Assembly (NCBI RefSeq): GCF_900240295.1
Contig: NZ_OEQB01000005.1
Location: 62,001 to 126,000 of the forward strand
Origin: Megasphaera vaginalis (ex Bordigoni et al. 2020)
Lineage (GTDB): Bacteria > Bacillota > Negativicutes > Veillonellales > Megasphaeraceae
Length of the DNA: 64,000 nucleotides
Direction of reading: 5' to 3'
Notes under the pieces: model-generated
What the model saw: only the letters and a program-made list of their open reading frames with translations
The model's database searches: none
Told to the model about the DNA's origin: nothing
Position numbers and translations under genes: made by a program
In this document: one piece after another, positions 7,819 to 15,591 of the stretch
Numbering within the stretch: the stretch's first letter is position 1
Layout of the letters: every line of letters begins with the position of its first letter

Positions 7819-8277
7819 ATGAGCTCACCTGACGCGATAATCTTTGCTTCCCCCTTTTCAGGAGAACTGCACCCGATTACGGACGCACCTGATCCGGTTT
7901 TCGCCAAAAAAATGACGGGCGACGGTTTTTTCGTCTATCCCGCCGACGGCCGCGTGTTGGCGCCTGATGACGGCGCCGTTATTTACGCTGCCGAAACAGG
8001 CCACGCATTGGCCATGACCACCTCCGGCGGCGTCGAATACCTGATTCATCTCGGCGTCGATTCCGCCACAATACGCGACGTGTTTACCGTACATGTCAAA
8101 AACGGCAGCGTCGTCAGAAAAGGCGATTTGCTGATTACCGCCGACCTCGACGCCTTACGCGACAAGGCGCTATCCGACGCGTTCATCTGCGTTTTCACGT
8201 CGCTGTCCGACACCAGACCGGTACGCCTCATCGGCCCTGCCGAGATTACGGCGCTGGAAGCGGCCGTGTCCTTCTGA
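7819..8277 (+). CDS. PTS EIIA component, glucose (Crr) family
   Basis: The 152-residue protein is a free-standing EIIA of the glucose family, which takes phosphate from HPr and passes it to an EIIB domain. The two active-site histidines, H62 in ETGHALAM and H77 in LIHLGVDS, are 15 residues apart as in E. coli EIIAGlc (75 and 90). The GDGFFVYPADGRVLAPDDG segment and the C-terminal GSVVRKGDLLITADLD also match. There is no EIIBC beside it. The MurP-like EIIBC at 46168-47580 lacks an EIIA and is a possible partner. The following two genes are on the same strand with short gaps, but are not PTS genes. Confidence 0.9.
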   Translation: MSSPDAIIFASPFSGELHPITDAPDPVFAKKMTGDGFFVYPADGRVLAPDDGAVIYAAETGHALAMTTSGGVEYLIHLGVDSATIRDVFTVHVKNGSVVRKGDLLITADLDALRDKALSDAFICVFTSLSDTRPVRLIGPAEITALEAAVSF

Positions 8278-8297
8278 TTTTCCGTAGGAGGTCAGCT

Positions 8298-8687
8298 ATG
8301 TTAAAAAAAGGCGATATCCTGTTGATCGTCTTCCTTCTCCTCTGCTCCTTCATTCCGGAAGGGATTTTCCTTCTCAGCGGCGCAGACACGGCCATGGACA
8401 AAACCTATGCCGTCATTTACGTCGACGGGGAAATGTACAAAACGCTTCCCCTGTCGGAGCATACGGGAACCGATACCTTCACGATCCGTACGGAACGAGG
8501 GTTCAACACCGTCGTCGTCAAAGAGAACACGATCGGCATCGTAGAAGCCGACTGTCCCGACGGAGTCTGCATCAGTGAAGGTTTCATCTCCAAACCGGGG
8601 GCGACCAGCGTCTGCCTGCCCCACAAGGTGCTGATTCAAGTCCGCGCATCCGATAACAGCGACGCCGATGTCATTCGGGCCCGCTAG
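8298..8687 (+). CDS. NusG domain II-containing membrane-anchored protein
   Basis: The 129-residue product starts with one hydrophobic helix (residues about 7-28) followed by an extracytoplasmic beta domain of NusG-II type. That domain carries YAVIYVDGEMYKTLPL, ADCPDGVCISEGFISKPG and the closing LPHKVLIQV. The paired cysteines in CPDGVC and a later SVCLPHK are characteristic. Proteins of this type stand next to a Gx/HepS-like transporter gene in many Firmicutes, as here. The gene has AGGAGG upstream and ends ten bases before the next start. Its function is unknown; association with quinone or redox membrane modules is only a genomic trend. Confidence 0.85.
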   Translation: MLKKGDILLIVFLLLCSFIPEGIFLLSGADTAMDKTYAVIYVDGEMYKTLPLSEHTGTDTFTIRTERGFNTVVVKENTIGIVEADCPDGVCISEGFISKPGATSVCLPHKVLIQVRASDNSDADVIRAR

Positions 8688-8697
8688 AGGTATTTCC

Positions 8698-9222
8698 ATG
8701 AATAAATCATTTCACATCATTATTCTGGGGCTTTTCGTCGCCCAATCGCTCGTCCTGTATATCGTCGAAGGCATGCTCCCCGTTCCCTTCATCGCGCCCG
8801 GCGCAAAATTGGGTTTAGCGAATTTGATCACCGTCATCGCCCTTTACGTCTTGCCGCGCAAACGGGATGTCGTGCTGATTCTTCTCCTCCGGATTCTCAT
8901 TTCGACAGCCTTCGCCGGCGGCATCAACGCTTTCTTTTACAGCGTTGCCGGCGCCGCCTTCAGCTTTGCCGTCATGGCGCTGCTTCACAACCGTTCCTGC
9001 TTTTCCGTCATCGGCGTCAGTGCAGCTGGCGGCATCTTTCATAACCTCGGCCAACTCATCATCGCTTCGCTCATCGTCGAAAACGCCAAAATCATGCTTT
9101 ACCTGCCGATTCTCTCCGTCGCCGGCGTGGGTACGGGAATATTGATCGGCATTACGGCGGCTTTTGCCTTGTCCAAATTAAGACGGCTCCCCATTTATGA
9201 ACGAATGACGGCCCTATCATAA
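8698..9222 (+). CDS. Gx transporter family protein (heptaprenyl diphosphate synthase component I-like)
   Basis: This 174-residue membrane protein has five to six hydrophobic helices and the family pattern GLFVAQSLVLYIVEGMLPVPFIAPGAKLGLANLITVIALY, followed by AFSFAVMALLH and GGIFHNLGQLI. Databases name such proteins either Gx transporter family or component I of heptaprenyl diphosphate synthase. They look like small ECF-type substrate-binding membrane subunits, and the enzyme name is probably historical. The ATG at 8698 has AGAGG upstream. It forms an operon with the NusG-II gene. Confidence 0.85.
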   Translation: MNKSFHIIILGLFVAQSLVLYIVEGMLPVPFIAPGAKLGLANLITVIALYVLPRKRDVVLILLLRILISTAFAGGINAFFYSVAGAAFSFAVMALLHNRSCFSVIGVSAAGGIFHNLGQLIIASLIVENAKIMLYLPILSVAGVGTGILIGITAAFALSKLRRLPIYERMTALS

Positions 9223-9234
9223 CATCATAGCTGC

Positions 9235-9268
9235 ACGGCTTGCCGTTCGAACGGCAGGCCGTTTTTTT
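9235..9268 (+). terminator. intrinsic terminator after the Gx transporter gene
   Basis: A GC-rich stem (ACGGC-TTGCCGT paired with ACGGCAGGCCGT around a TCGA loop) is followed directly by seven T residues, 13 bases past the stop codon. Confidence 0.8.
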
Positions 9269-9322
9269 CGCGCCTGAAACGGCGAAAAGGAAAACAGCCG
9301 CTCCCCGCCGGCGAACGGGGCG

Positions 9323-10300
9323 TCAACGAAAAGGCAGTATTCCCATGGCAACGAGGATATAAAACAGGGGATATAAAACAAAAACATAAACGACGGTCGT
9401 CGTAATGAACGGCGCCATCGCCAAATTGACATTAAGACCGTAAAGCCGCGCCGTAATCAGCGAATTAATCGCGCACGGCGCCGCCATCATAATAATCAGC
9501 GTTCCCAACAGGACGGCATCGGAAAAAAACAAGGTCCCGACCAGATACAGCACCAAGGGCGTAATAATCATCTTGACCGGAATAATATCCAACGTCTGCC
9601 TGCAATAGGTCTGCAAATGAGTAAACTCGATCATATAGCCGATAGGCACGAGAGCCGCCCAAGCGCTGAAATGAATGAGGAACTGGAAAAAGTCCCCCAG
9701 AATCTGCGGCCGCGGTACGTCGAAAGAATAAAGAATCATGCCGACAATAATGCCGGCGACGGATAACTGATTCCAGTTAAGGAAGAGAGCCCGCCAATTC
9801 ATCGCTCCCAAGTTGACGGCGCCGCCATGCTCACTGCTGTACTTATAATAATAGGCCATCGGAAAGAGCACGAAAAGCATGACTAAATTTTGAAAAACGC
9901 CGACAATCTGAACATAGGCAAACGACAGTTCCCCATACAGGATAAATCCGCACAGACCGGCAAGAGAACCGATATTGGCCGGCATGGAAACGATGAGGTA
10001 ACTGCCCTGATCGGTTAACGACGAAAATTTTTTATGCCGCCCCGACAATTTCACCAGCCCCCACGGCAACAACACGTTCAAAAAGGAAAAAACCGGCAAC
10101 ATCGCCAGTTCCGCGCGCAGCGGCAGAATCCAGAAACTGAGGAGCGTGAGAATCGTCATGACGACGATAATATTGAAGCGGATCAGCACGTTGCATTGCC
10201 GGGACGACAGCCAATCTTTCTTTTTGCAGATATACCCGACAACCAGCGGTAAAATGATATCGATAAAGATAAACGAGATCTTAATCCCTATTCCTTCCAC
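9323..10300 (-). CDS. AEC-family transporter (auxin efflux carrier-like)
   Basis: The 325-residue protein has about ten membrane helices in two halves. The first begins IILPLVVGYICKKKDWLS, and the second holds LNWNQLSVAGIIVGMILYSFDVPRPQILGDFFQFL and a late MMAAPCAINSLITARLYGLN, the typical AEC crossover motif. AEC carriers move organic acids such as malate, malonate or lactate. The GTG at 10300 is chosen because AGAGGA lies six bases upstream; a longer frame to 10510 runs back through the exonuclease gene and its hairpin. The substrate is not determined. Confidence 0.85.
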   Translation of the reverse strand: MEGIGIKISFIFIDIILPLVVGYICKKKDWLSSRQCNVLIRFNIIVVMTILTLLSFWILPLRAELAMLPVFSFLNVLLPWGLVKLSGRHKKFSSLTDQGSYLIVSMPANIGSLAGLCGFILYGELSFAYVQIVGVFQNLVMLFVLFPMAYYYKYSSEHGGAVNLGAMNWRALFLNWNQLSVAGIIVGMILYSFDVPRPQILGDFFQFLIHFSAWAALVPIGYMIEFTHLQTYCRQTLDIIPVKMIITPLVLYLVGTLFFSDAVLLGTLIIMMAAPCAINSLITARLYGLNVNLAMAPFITTTVVYVFVLYPLFYILVAMGILPFR

Positions 10301-10327
10301 GACGGTTCCTCTTTTCCGAAAATAAAC

Positions 10328-10352
10328 GCACCTGCAGTCAAGCTGCAGGTGC
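10328..10352 (-). terminator. hairpin after the exonuclease gene
   Basis: Perfect 10-base arms GCACCTGCAG and CTGCAGGTGC with a five-base loop lie just past the exonuclease stop codon. The following minus-strand bases are only moderately T-rich, so termination strength is uncertain. Confidence 0.55.
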
Positions 10353-10356
10353 TCTG

Positions 10357-11025
10357 CTATCTGTGTTTTGCCGCCCTGAACGCATCGGCCAGGGAAACCG
10401 TAAGCGGTTCGGTCGGCTTCGTCGCGGCGATGATCGGTTCCATGATCTTGTGAAAGTCTTCTTTCTCTTTGGCCAGCACATAGAGCTTCGACGTATTGCG
10501 GGCATCCCAAAGCGCATCGTGCATCTGCCCGTCAAAAACGGCTCCCAAGGCGCTGACGGCTTTATCGAGAGAAATCGCTCGGTCAAGGCCGAGCAGATTA
10601 CAGTAGATCTGCTGAAAATTCTGCCAGTGATCAAGCATCCAGCGCACGTCCGGCAGCGACGTATCCACGTGCTTCAGGCGCATTTCCGCGTCCAGCTGCC
10701 GCCAGTCATTTTCACTCCAGGCATACATTTCATATCCATTGCTGCCGCCTTCGTTACACCAGGCGAGAAAACGGGCAAAGGCCTCGTCGAAATGCGGCGC
10801 CGTCGCAAGCATTTCCATCGTGATGCCGGTCAGTTCCCGGCAAGTCTCATTCATGACCGTCGCATATTCAGGCAAAACGTATTCCTTATATGACGAAATT
10901 TCCCTGCCGTCTTCAGCCAATTTTACGGCGCCGATTTCAATGATCTCTCCCTTGCAAAGACGTCGCGCCTCTTTCTCTTCCCTTCCGATCGGATTCATTT
11001 CAAAATCGACAAAAACAGCTTTCAT
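10357..11025 (-). CDS. DEDDh 3'-5' exonuclease
   Basis: The 222-residue protein has the DnaQ-like fold motifs: Exo I with D7 and E9 in VDFEMN, a conserved IIEIGAVKL strand, Exo II with D107 in SENDWRQLD, and Exo III H169/D174 in HDALWDARNT. It acts on nucleic-acid 3' ends with two metal ions. It resembles the KapD/Eri-1-like single-domain group rather than a polymerase proofreading subunit. The first 55 residues (acidic and basic loop after DFEMN) are slightly longer than usual. AAAGGAG precedes the start. It is transcribed away from the TPR lipoprotein gene. The cellular substrate is unknown. Confidence 0.88.
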   Translation of the reverse strand: MKAVFVDFEMNPIGREEKEARRLCKGEIIEIGAVKLAEDGREISSYKEYVLPEYATVMNETCRELTGITMEMLATAPHFDEAFARFLAWCNEGGSNGYEMYAWSENDWRQLDAEMRLKHVDTSLPDVRWMLDHWQNFQQIYCNLLGLDRAISLDKAVSALGAVFDGQMHDALWDARNTSKLYVLAKEKEDFHKIMEPIIAATKPTEPLTVSLADAFRAAKHR

Positions 11026-11184
11026 GGAAGAACTCCTTTCCCTCTTTCAGCCAAGTTCTCATGGCCTTTATTATAGCACAGACGACGGGAAGGACAAAGA
11101 AAATGGCGCAGTAAAAAAATCTTCTCCCGCCTCGTCGTGCAGTATAATGGGTGTGGTATAATAAAGCGAGGAAAAGGGTTGCTT

Positions 11185-11814
11185 ATGAGGGTACTTATGA
11201 CAATATTACTGACAACGGCGCTCGTCTCCCTGCTCACGGCCTGCGGGGCGGAACCGCAGCAGCAGGCACAGGAACAGCCGGCTGCCGCGCACGTGATCGC
11301 TCCCGAATCGGCGGCGGCAGCGCAAAAAGGCCAACAGGCTTACGAAGCGTTCCAATATGACGCGGCCATTGCGTACTATGACCGGGCCTTGGCCGAAGAT
11401 GACCGGAATGACGAAGCCCTGGCCGGCAAAGGTATCGCCCTGGCCATGCGCGGTAACGAAACCGGCAGTCAGCAGGACAAGGATGAGGCGTTGACGCTGA
11501 TCAAGGAGTCGCTCGCCCTGAACGCCGACAATACGGCCGCCTTTTATGATCTCGCCTTGGCCTATAAGATCAACGGCCAATATGAAGAGGCCGAAAGATG
11601 GTTCAAAAAGGTTATCGAAAAAGAGCCGGACAATACGTGGAGTTACTACGGTATCGCCACGATCTACGGGGATCTCGGCAAAGCCGACGCCGCCGTTTTC
11701 TATCTGGAAAAGGCGATCACCTACGGCGGTGACGCCGTCAAAGACGCCGCTCGCAGCCAACATCATTTCGACGCCGTTCGCAGCAACGCCGCTTTCCGAG
11801 AACTTATCCGTTAA
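11185..11814 (+). CDS. TPR-repeat lipoprotein
   Basis: The 209-residue product starts with a lipoprotein signal (MRVLMTILLTTALVSLLTAC, lipidated Cys 20), so it is probably anchored to a membrane facing the periplasm. Four tetratricopeptide-like repeats follow from about residue 50: AYEAFQYDAAIAYYDRALAED, then repeats around ALLADN, AERWFKKVIEKEPDN and AAVFYLEKAIT. TPR domains mediate protein contacts; no enzyme motif is present. The ATG at 11185 is chosen from the lipobox and the AGGAAAAGG ribosome site. The LUD-domain gene follows after 14 bases. Confidence 0.85.
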   Translation: MRVLMTILLTTALVSLLTACGAEPQQQAQEQPAAAHVIAPESAAAAQKGQQAYEAFQYDAAIAYYDRALAEDDRNDEALAGKGIALAMRGNETGSQQDKDEALTLIKESLALNADNTAAFYDLALAYKINGQYEEAERWFKKVIEKEPDNTWSYYGIATIYGDLGKADAAVFYLEKAITYGGDAVKDAARSQHHFDAVRSNAAFRELIR

Positions 11815-11828
11815 GGAGGCAATGTATT

Positions 11829-12473
11829 ATGGATCGATCAGATGTAACTCATGTCATGTACGACAAAAAGGGACCAGTCGTGGCTAAAAACTTTTCCAAA
11901 CGCGGCTTTGACGCCTACTACTGTCCGACGTGCGAAGAAGCCTTGCAAAAGGCCATCGCCCTGATTCCGCAGGACCATGTCATTTCCTGGGGCGGTTCGA
12001 CGTCTATCAACGAAATCGGCCTGCGCCCGTATGCCTTGGAAAATCACCGCGTCATTGACCGCGATACGGCAAAAACACCGGAAGAACGCATGGAAATTAT
12101 GCGCCAGGCGCTGCTTTGCGACACCTTTATCATGGGCACGAACGCCGCCGTAGAAGACGGGCAACTCTTCAATATCGACGGCAACGGCAACCGGCTGGCC
12201 GCCCTCGCTTACGGGCCGAAACAAGTCGTCGTCATCGTCGGCATGAACAAGGTCATGCCGACAGTCGAATCAGCCATGGCCAGGGCCCGCTCCGTAGCCG
12301 CTCCGATCAATGCCCAGCGTTTTGCCGGCTCAAAATTGCCGTGTTACCTTACCGGCATCTGTCATCATTGCACCAGCGCCGATTCGAACTGCGCCCAGCT
12401 CCTGCGTACACGCACCTGCCGTCCGGCAGGGCGGATCAAGATCATCCTCGTCGGCGAAAACCTCGGTTTTTGA
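11829..12473 (+). CDS. LUD-domain (LutC/YkgG-like) protein
   Basis: The 214-residue protein has the LUD fold shared by lactate-utilisation proteins. It has the ISWGGSTSINEIGL loop around residue 55, then DTFIMGTNAAVEDGQLFNIDGNGNRLAAL, and ends with a cysteine cluster (CYLTGICHHCTSADSNC) followed by ILVGENLGF. Unlike LutB it lacks the two ferredoxin-type 4Fe-4S motifs, but the final cysteines may bind a metal. A strong AAGGAGG lies upstream. LutA and LutB are not nearby, so the substrate is open. It is convergent with the next LysR gene, with a two-base gap. Confidence 0.85.
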   Translation: MDRSDVTHVMYDKKGPVVAKNFSKRGFDAYYCPTCEEALQKAIALIPQDHVISWGGSTSINEIGLRPYALENHRVIDRDTAKTPEERMEIMRQALLCDTFIMGTNAAVEDGQLFNIDGNGNRLAALAYGPKQVVVIVGMNKVMPTVESAMARARSVAAPINAQRFAGSKLPCYLTGICHHCTSADSNCAQLLRTRTCRPAGRIKIILVGENLGF

Positions 12474-12475
12474 GA

Positions 12476-13348
12476 TTACAAACCGTCGGCGACGCCGCTT
12501 TTTAAATAGTTGATGAAGGTCTTGGTCACCGGCGACGCTTCTTCTAGCGACGGGACGGCGACACCGAGGGTGATATATTGAGGCGGATCAAAGGAGCGTA
12601 CGGCTACCTTGCCGTGCCACGATGCCGTCATCAGCCGATTGTTGATGCCGAAACCGAGGCCGGCTTCAACCATGCGATACGTCGTATAATTGTCCACACT
12701 GGTAAACCGCGGCTCCATCGGCGATTGGACTTTGCGTAGCAAGTTGTCCGTGTCCGTATCCAGATCGGGCAACGTATTAATAAAGGTATCTTCTTTTAAG
12801 GCAGTCAAAGAGACTGCCTTTTTTTTTGCCTCTCGATGGTTCGGCGGCAGCCACAATACCATTTCATCTTGCCGCAGTGCCAGCCAATCTCCCTTGAACG
12901 GCCGGTATGTCGCTATGCAACATTGGATCCGCCTCTCTTCGAGCCAACGATACAAGTCTTTATTGCCGCCTTCTTCCAAATGGATCCGAACGTGGGGGTA
13001 CGTTTCCTGAAAAGAACGGATAACAGGCGGCAGCCAATTGGCGGCAACGCTGAAATACGTGCCGACTGCCAGTTCCCCAATCTCCAGTCCGCATATTTGC
13101 GCCCCCGTTTCCTCGACCTGTCTGCCCCAGTGAACGAATTCACGCAGCTTCGGCAGCAGCAACTCGCCTTCTTTCGTCAGCGTAACGCCTCGCGTACTGC
13201 GGCGCAAAACGGCGAAGCCCAACGCCCGCTCGATGCTGTTGACGGCGCGCAGCACCCCGGACGGCGTATACCCCAGCCGCACTGCCGCGGCCGATAAGCT
13301 TCCGGCGTCGATTACCTGCAACAAAAGCCGGCATTTTTCCGTGTCCAT
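12476..13348 (-). CDS. LysR-family transcriptional regulator
   Basis: This 290-residue regulator has a canonical N-terminal LysR helix-turn-helix (LLLQVIDAGSLSAAAVRLGYTPSGVLRAVNSIERALGF) and an effector domain starting near residue 90. AGGAGGGCCT precedes the ATG. It is divergent from the EamA-type exporter at 13467, with 118 bases between the starts, which is the usual LysR arrangement for a regulator and its target. Confidence 0.9.
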   Translation of the reverse strand: MDTEKCRLLLQVIDAGSLSAAAVRLGYTPSGVLRAVNSIERALGFAVLRRSTRGVTLTKEGELLLPKLREFVHWGRQVEETGAQICGLEIGELAVGTYFSVAANWLPPVIRSFQETYPHVRIHLEEGGNKDLYRWLEERRIQCCIATYRPFKGDWLALRQDEMVLWLPPNHREAKKKAVSLTALKEDTFINTLPDLDTDTDNLLRKVQSPMEPRFTSVDNYTTYRMVEAGLGFGINNRLMTASWHGKVAVRSFDPPQYITLGVAVPSLEEASPVTKTFINYLKSGVADGL

Positions 13349-13466
13349 AGGCCCTCCTCATTGTGATAGTTTATCATATTCATTGTGTAAAACAGTCTAT
13401 TCCTTCACATCCGATTTTATATTATCATACGACTCAGATATATGCTATCTTCAAGGAGGAGTCACG

Positions 13467-14408
13467 ATGAAACGAAGTCATGCCGAACTTTTATTGATGA
13501 CCGTCATTATCCTGCGCAGCACATCCTATTTGTGCTCCAAAGTCGGGTTAGATTCCCTGCCGCCTCTGGAATTGCTGGCAATTCGTTTTTCACTGGCCTT
13601 CGTCATTCTCGCCGTTATTTTCCGCAAACGGATAGAAATGACCTTAACCAGGCAAGTACTGCACAACGCCGTCATCATGGGCGGTCTTCTCTCGGCCTGC
13701 ATGTCTTGCGAACTGATCAGCCTGACGATGATCAATTCCTCGACGGCCGCCTTTCTGGAAAACACGGCCGTCGTCTGGGTTCTTCTGTTGGGAGCGCTGC
13801 GGCATCGCCGGCTCCCCAACAAACTGACGGGAGCTTGTACGCTCGCCATTTTCTGCGGTATCGCCCTGCTCACGCTCCGCGGCACGGCGTTTCAATTTTC
13901 CCTCGGCGAAGGAATCTGCCTCTGCGCTTCTCTCTTCTATGCCGTCTGGCTGCTGGCGACCAACACGCTCTCCCGCCAATCGGACCCGCTGGTCCTCGGC
14001 ATCGTGCAGTTTGGCGTTCTCGCCTGCTTTACCGGTATCGGCGCCGTTCTTTTTGAAACTCCCGTCTTGCCGGCACAACCGATTGAATGGGAAGTCATTC
14101 TGGTCCTGACCTTCGTCTGCACGATTTTCGGCTTTACCTTCCAGCCCGTCGCCCAGCGCTACACGACGGCGGAAAAAGCGGGGCTCTTCTCGGCCTTGAA
14201 TCCCCTCGTCGCTGCCATTCTCGGCTGGCTCGTCCTTCAGGAAGAAATGGGCTTGCCGCAAATCGCCGGCAGCACGCTGATCCTGACGGGCATCATTCTG
14301 CTCCAGACTGTCGGCAAAGAAAAAGAAGGGACGGCAAAAAACACAGCCACACCGAAACTGCCGAAGATCGGGACGGCAAAAGTCAACGGACAGCCTTCGG
14401 GCCAATAA
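13467..14408 (+). CDS. EamA/DMT-family transporter
   Basis: The 313-residue protein has ten predicted membrane helices in two EamA repeats, with the first-repeat pattern ELLAIRFSLAFVILAVIFRKR and the second-repeat end AEKAGLFSALNPLVAAILGWLVLQEEMGLPQIAGSTLILTGIILL. EamA proteins export amino acids or other metabolites. The ATG at 13467 has a consensus AAGGAGGA seven bases upstream. A polar tail of about 25 residues follows the last helix. The divergent LysR gene is the likely regulator. Confidence 0.88.
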   Translation: MKRSHAELLLMTVIILRSTSYLCSKVGLDSLPPLELLAIRFSLAFVILAVIFRKRIEMTLTRQVLHNAVIMGGLLSACMSCELISLTMINSSTAAFLENTAVVWVLLLGALRHRRLPNKLTGACTLAIFCGIALLTLRGTAFQFSLGEGICLCASLFYAVWLLATNTLSRQSDPLVLGIVQFGVLACFTGIGAVLFETPVLPAQPIEWEVILVLTFVCTIFGFTFQPVAQRYTTAEKAGLFSALNPLVAAILGWLVLQEEMGLPQIAGSTLILTGIILLQTVGKEKEGTAKNTATPKLPKIGTAKVNGQPSGQ

Positions 14409-14413
14409 AAAAG

Positions 14414-14456
14414 ACGGCGGCGCCGTGCAGAACAGCACGACGCCGCCGTTTTTTTA
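14414..14456. terminator. bidirectional terminator between EamA and gmhA
   Basis: The stem ACGGCGGCGCCGTGC / GCACGACGCCGCCGT (one mismatch, six-base loop) is followed by seven T residues on the plus strand and preceded by an A-run that serves the minus strand. It lies between convergent genes. Confidence 0.85.
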
Positions 14457-14459
14457 TTT

Positions 14460-15017
14460 TCAGTACTCTCTCTCGGCAATTTCACAAAGGATGTGTCCAA
14501 TAAGACTATGCATTTCCTGTACGCGCGCCGTCACCGAAGACGGCACGGCCAGGCAAACGTCACAGAGTTCCGCCAACTTACCGCCGCCGCTGCCGGTCAG
14601 GCCGACGACTTGCAGTCCTTTATCGCGGGCAACTGCAGCAGCGGCAAGGATATTGCCGCTGTTGCCTGACGTCGTAATGCCGACAAAAACATCGCCGGCG
14701 CACCCCAATCCTTCGACTTGACGGCTGAAAATGACGTCAAACCCATAGTCGTTGCCGACGGCCGTCAAAATGGACGTATCGACAGTCAAGGCGATGGCCG
14801 GCAAAGACGGCCGTTCTTTTTGGAAGCGACCGACGATTTCCGCCGCCCAATGCTGCGAATCGGCAGCGCTGCCGCCGTTACCGCAAAACAGAATCTTATG
14901 GCCCGTCGCCAACGCCTGGCGAACGATCTCACCGGCTTCTTCAATACGCGGCGCCAGTTCTCTCGTCGCCTGTAATACAGCCGCATGCTCAGTAATGCGT
15001 TCATTTGCAATCGTCAT
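14460..15017 (-). CDS. gmhA: phosphoheptose isomerase (SIS domain)
   Basis: The 185-residue product is a single SIS domain of GmhA type, converting sedoheptulose 7-phosphate to heptose 7-phosphate, the first step of ADP-heptose synthesis for LPS core. Recognisable parts are KILFCGNGGSAADSQHWAAEIVGRF, the serine-rich ITTSGNSGNI loop and a C-terminal VTARVQEMHSLIGHILCEIAE. The start at 15017 is the first ATG that gives the usual N-terminus (ITEHAAVLQ); the long upstream extension is the carbonic anhydrase gene in another frame. It overlaps the carbonic anhydrase end by 17 bases, so translation is probably coupled. No other heptose genes are near. Confidence 0.88.
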   Translation of the reverse strand: MTIANERITEHAAVLQATRELAPRIEEAGEIVRQALATGHKILFCGNGGSAADSQHWAAEIVGRFQKERPSLPAIALTVDTSILTAVGNDYGFDVIFSRQVEGLGCAGDVFVGITTSGNSGNILAAAAVARDKGLQVVGLTGSGGGKLAELCDVCLAVPSSVTARVQEMHSLIGHILCEIAEREY

Positions 15018-15582
15018 GCTTATCCTCTCTTCCTCTGTCAATGATGCGCAACGCCCCCGTTTCGGGATCCATGACGGCACCGTAAACGGTGACATAGTCC
15101 GGAAAATACGGCGATTGACGGAGACGCCGCACCGTTTCGGCAACGGCCCCTTCGACGCAATTGATCGAATCGGCCCATTTGACCAGTGACGGGCGAAGCT
15201 TGTCAAGCGCGGCCGCAGCCACACCGGCTGCAGCCATCTTTGCCAACAGGCTCGCCGCTGTTGTGGCGAGCATACCGCAGCCTTCATGACCGACGACGAT
15301 GATCGCTTCAACGCCCAATTCATAAACGGCAACGAGGAGACTCCCCATGACGCTGTCAAAGCCGTCGCCGACCGTATTGCCGGCAACCTTGACGATTTTT
15401 GCCTCGCCCCGGCGAATGCCCATCGCCGGCTCCAGAAGCTCGACAAGACGCGTATCCATGCAAGTTAGAATAACTACACGGCGCCGCGGCATCTTACCGA
15501 CTTTCCGCAGCGGCCGCTGTCCGCCGTCTCCGGCGAGAAACGCCGCATTGGCGGCTTCAATCTCCGCTAAAAGTTGTGCCAT
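15001..15582 (-). CDS. beta-class carbonic anhydrase
   Basis: The 193-residue enzyme interconverts CO2 and bicarbonate. Zinc ligands are C41, H99 and C102 (CMDTR and HEGCG), and D43 and R45 form the catalytic dyad. Other conserved parts are AKIVKVAGNTV and SLLVAVYELGVEAIIVVGH. It follows the GltD-like gene with nine bases between stop and start (AGGAGGCGGCT in front of the ATG) and runs into gmhA, making a three-gene operon with no obvious shared pathway. Supply of bicarbonate for biosynthesis is the likely role. Confidence 0.93.
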   Translation of the reverse strand: MAQLLAEIEAANAAFLAGDGGQRPLRKVGKMPRRRVVILTCMDTRLVELLEPAMGIRRGEAKIVKVAGNTVGDGFDSVMGSLLVAVYELGVEAIIVVGHEGCGMLATTAASLLAKMAAAGVAAAALDKLRPSLVKWADSINCVEGAVAETVRRLRQSPYFPDYVTVYGAVMDPETGALRIIDRGREDKHDDCK

Positions 15583-15591
15583 AGCCGCCTC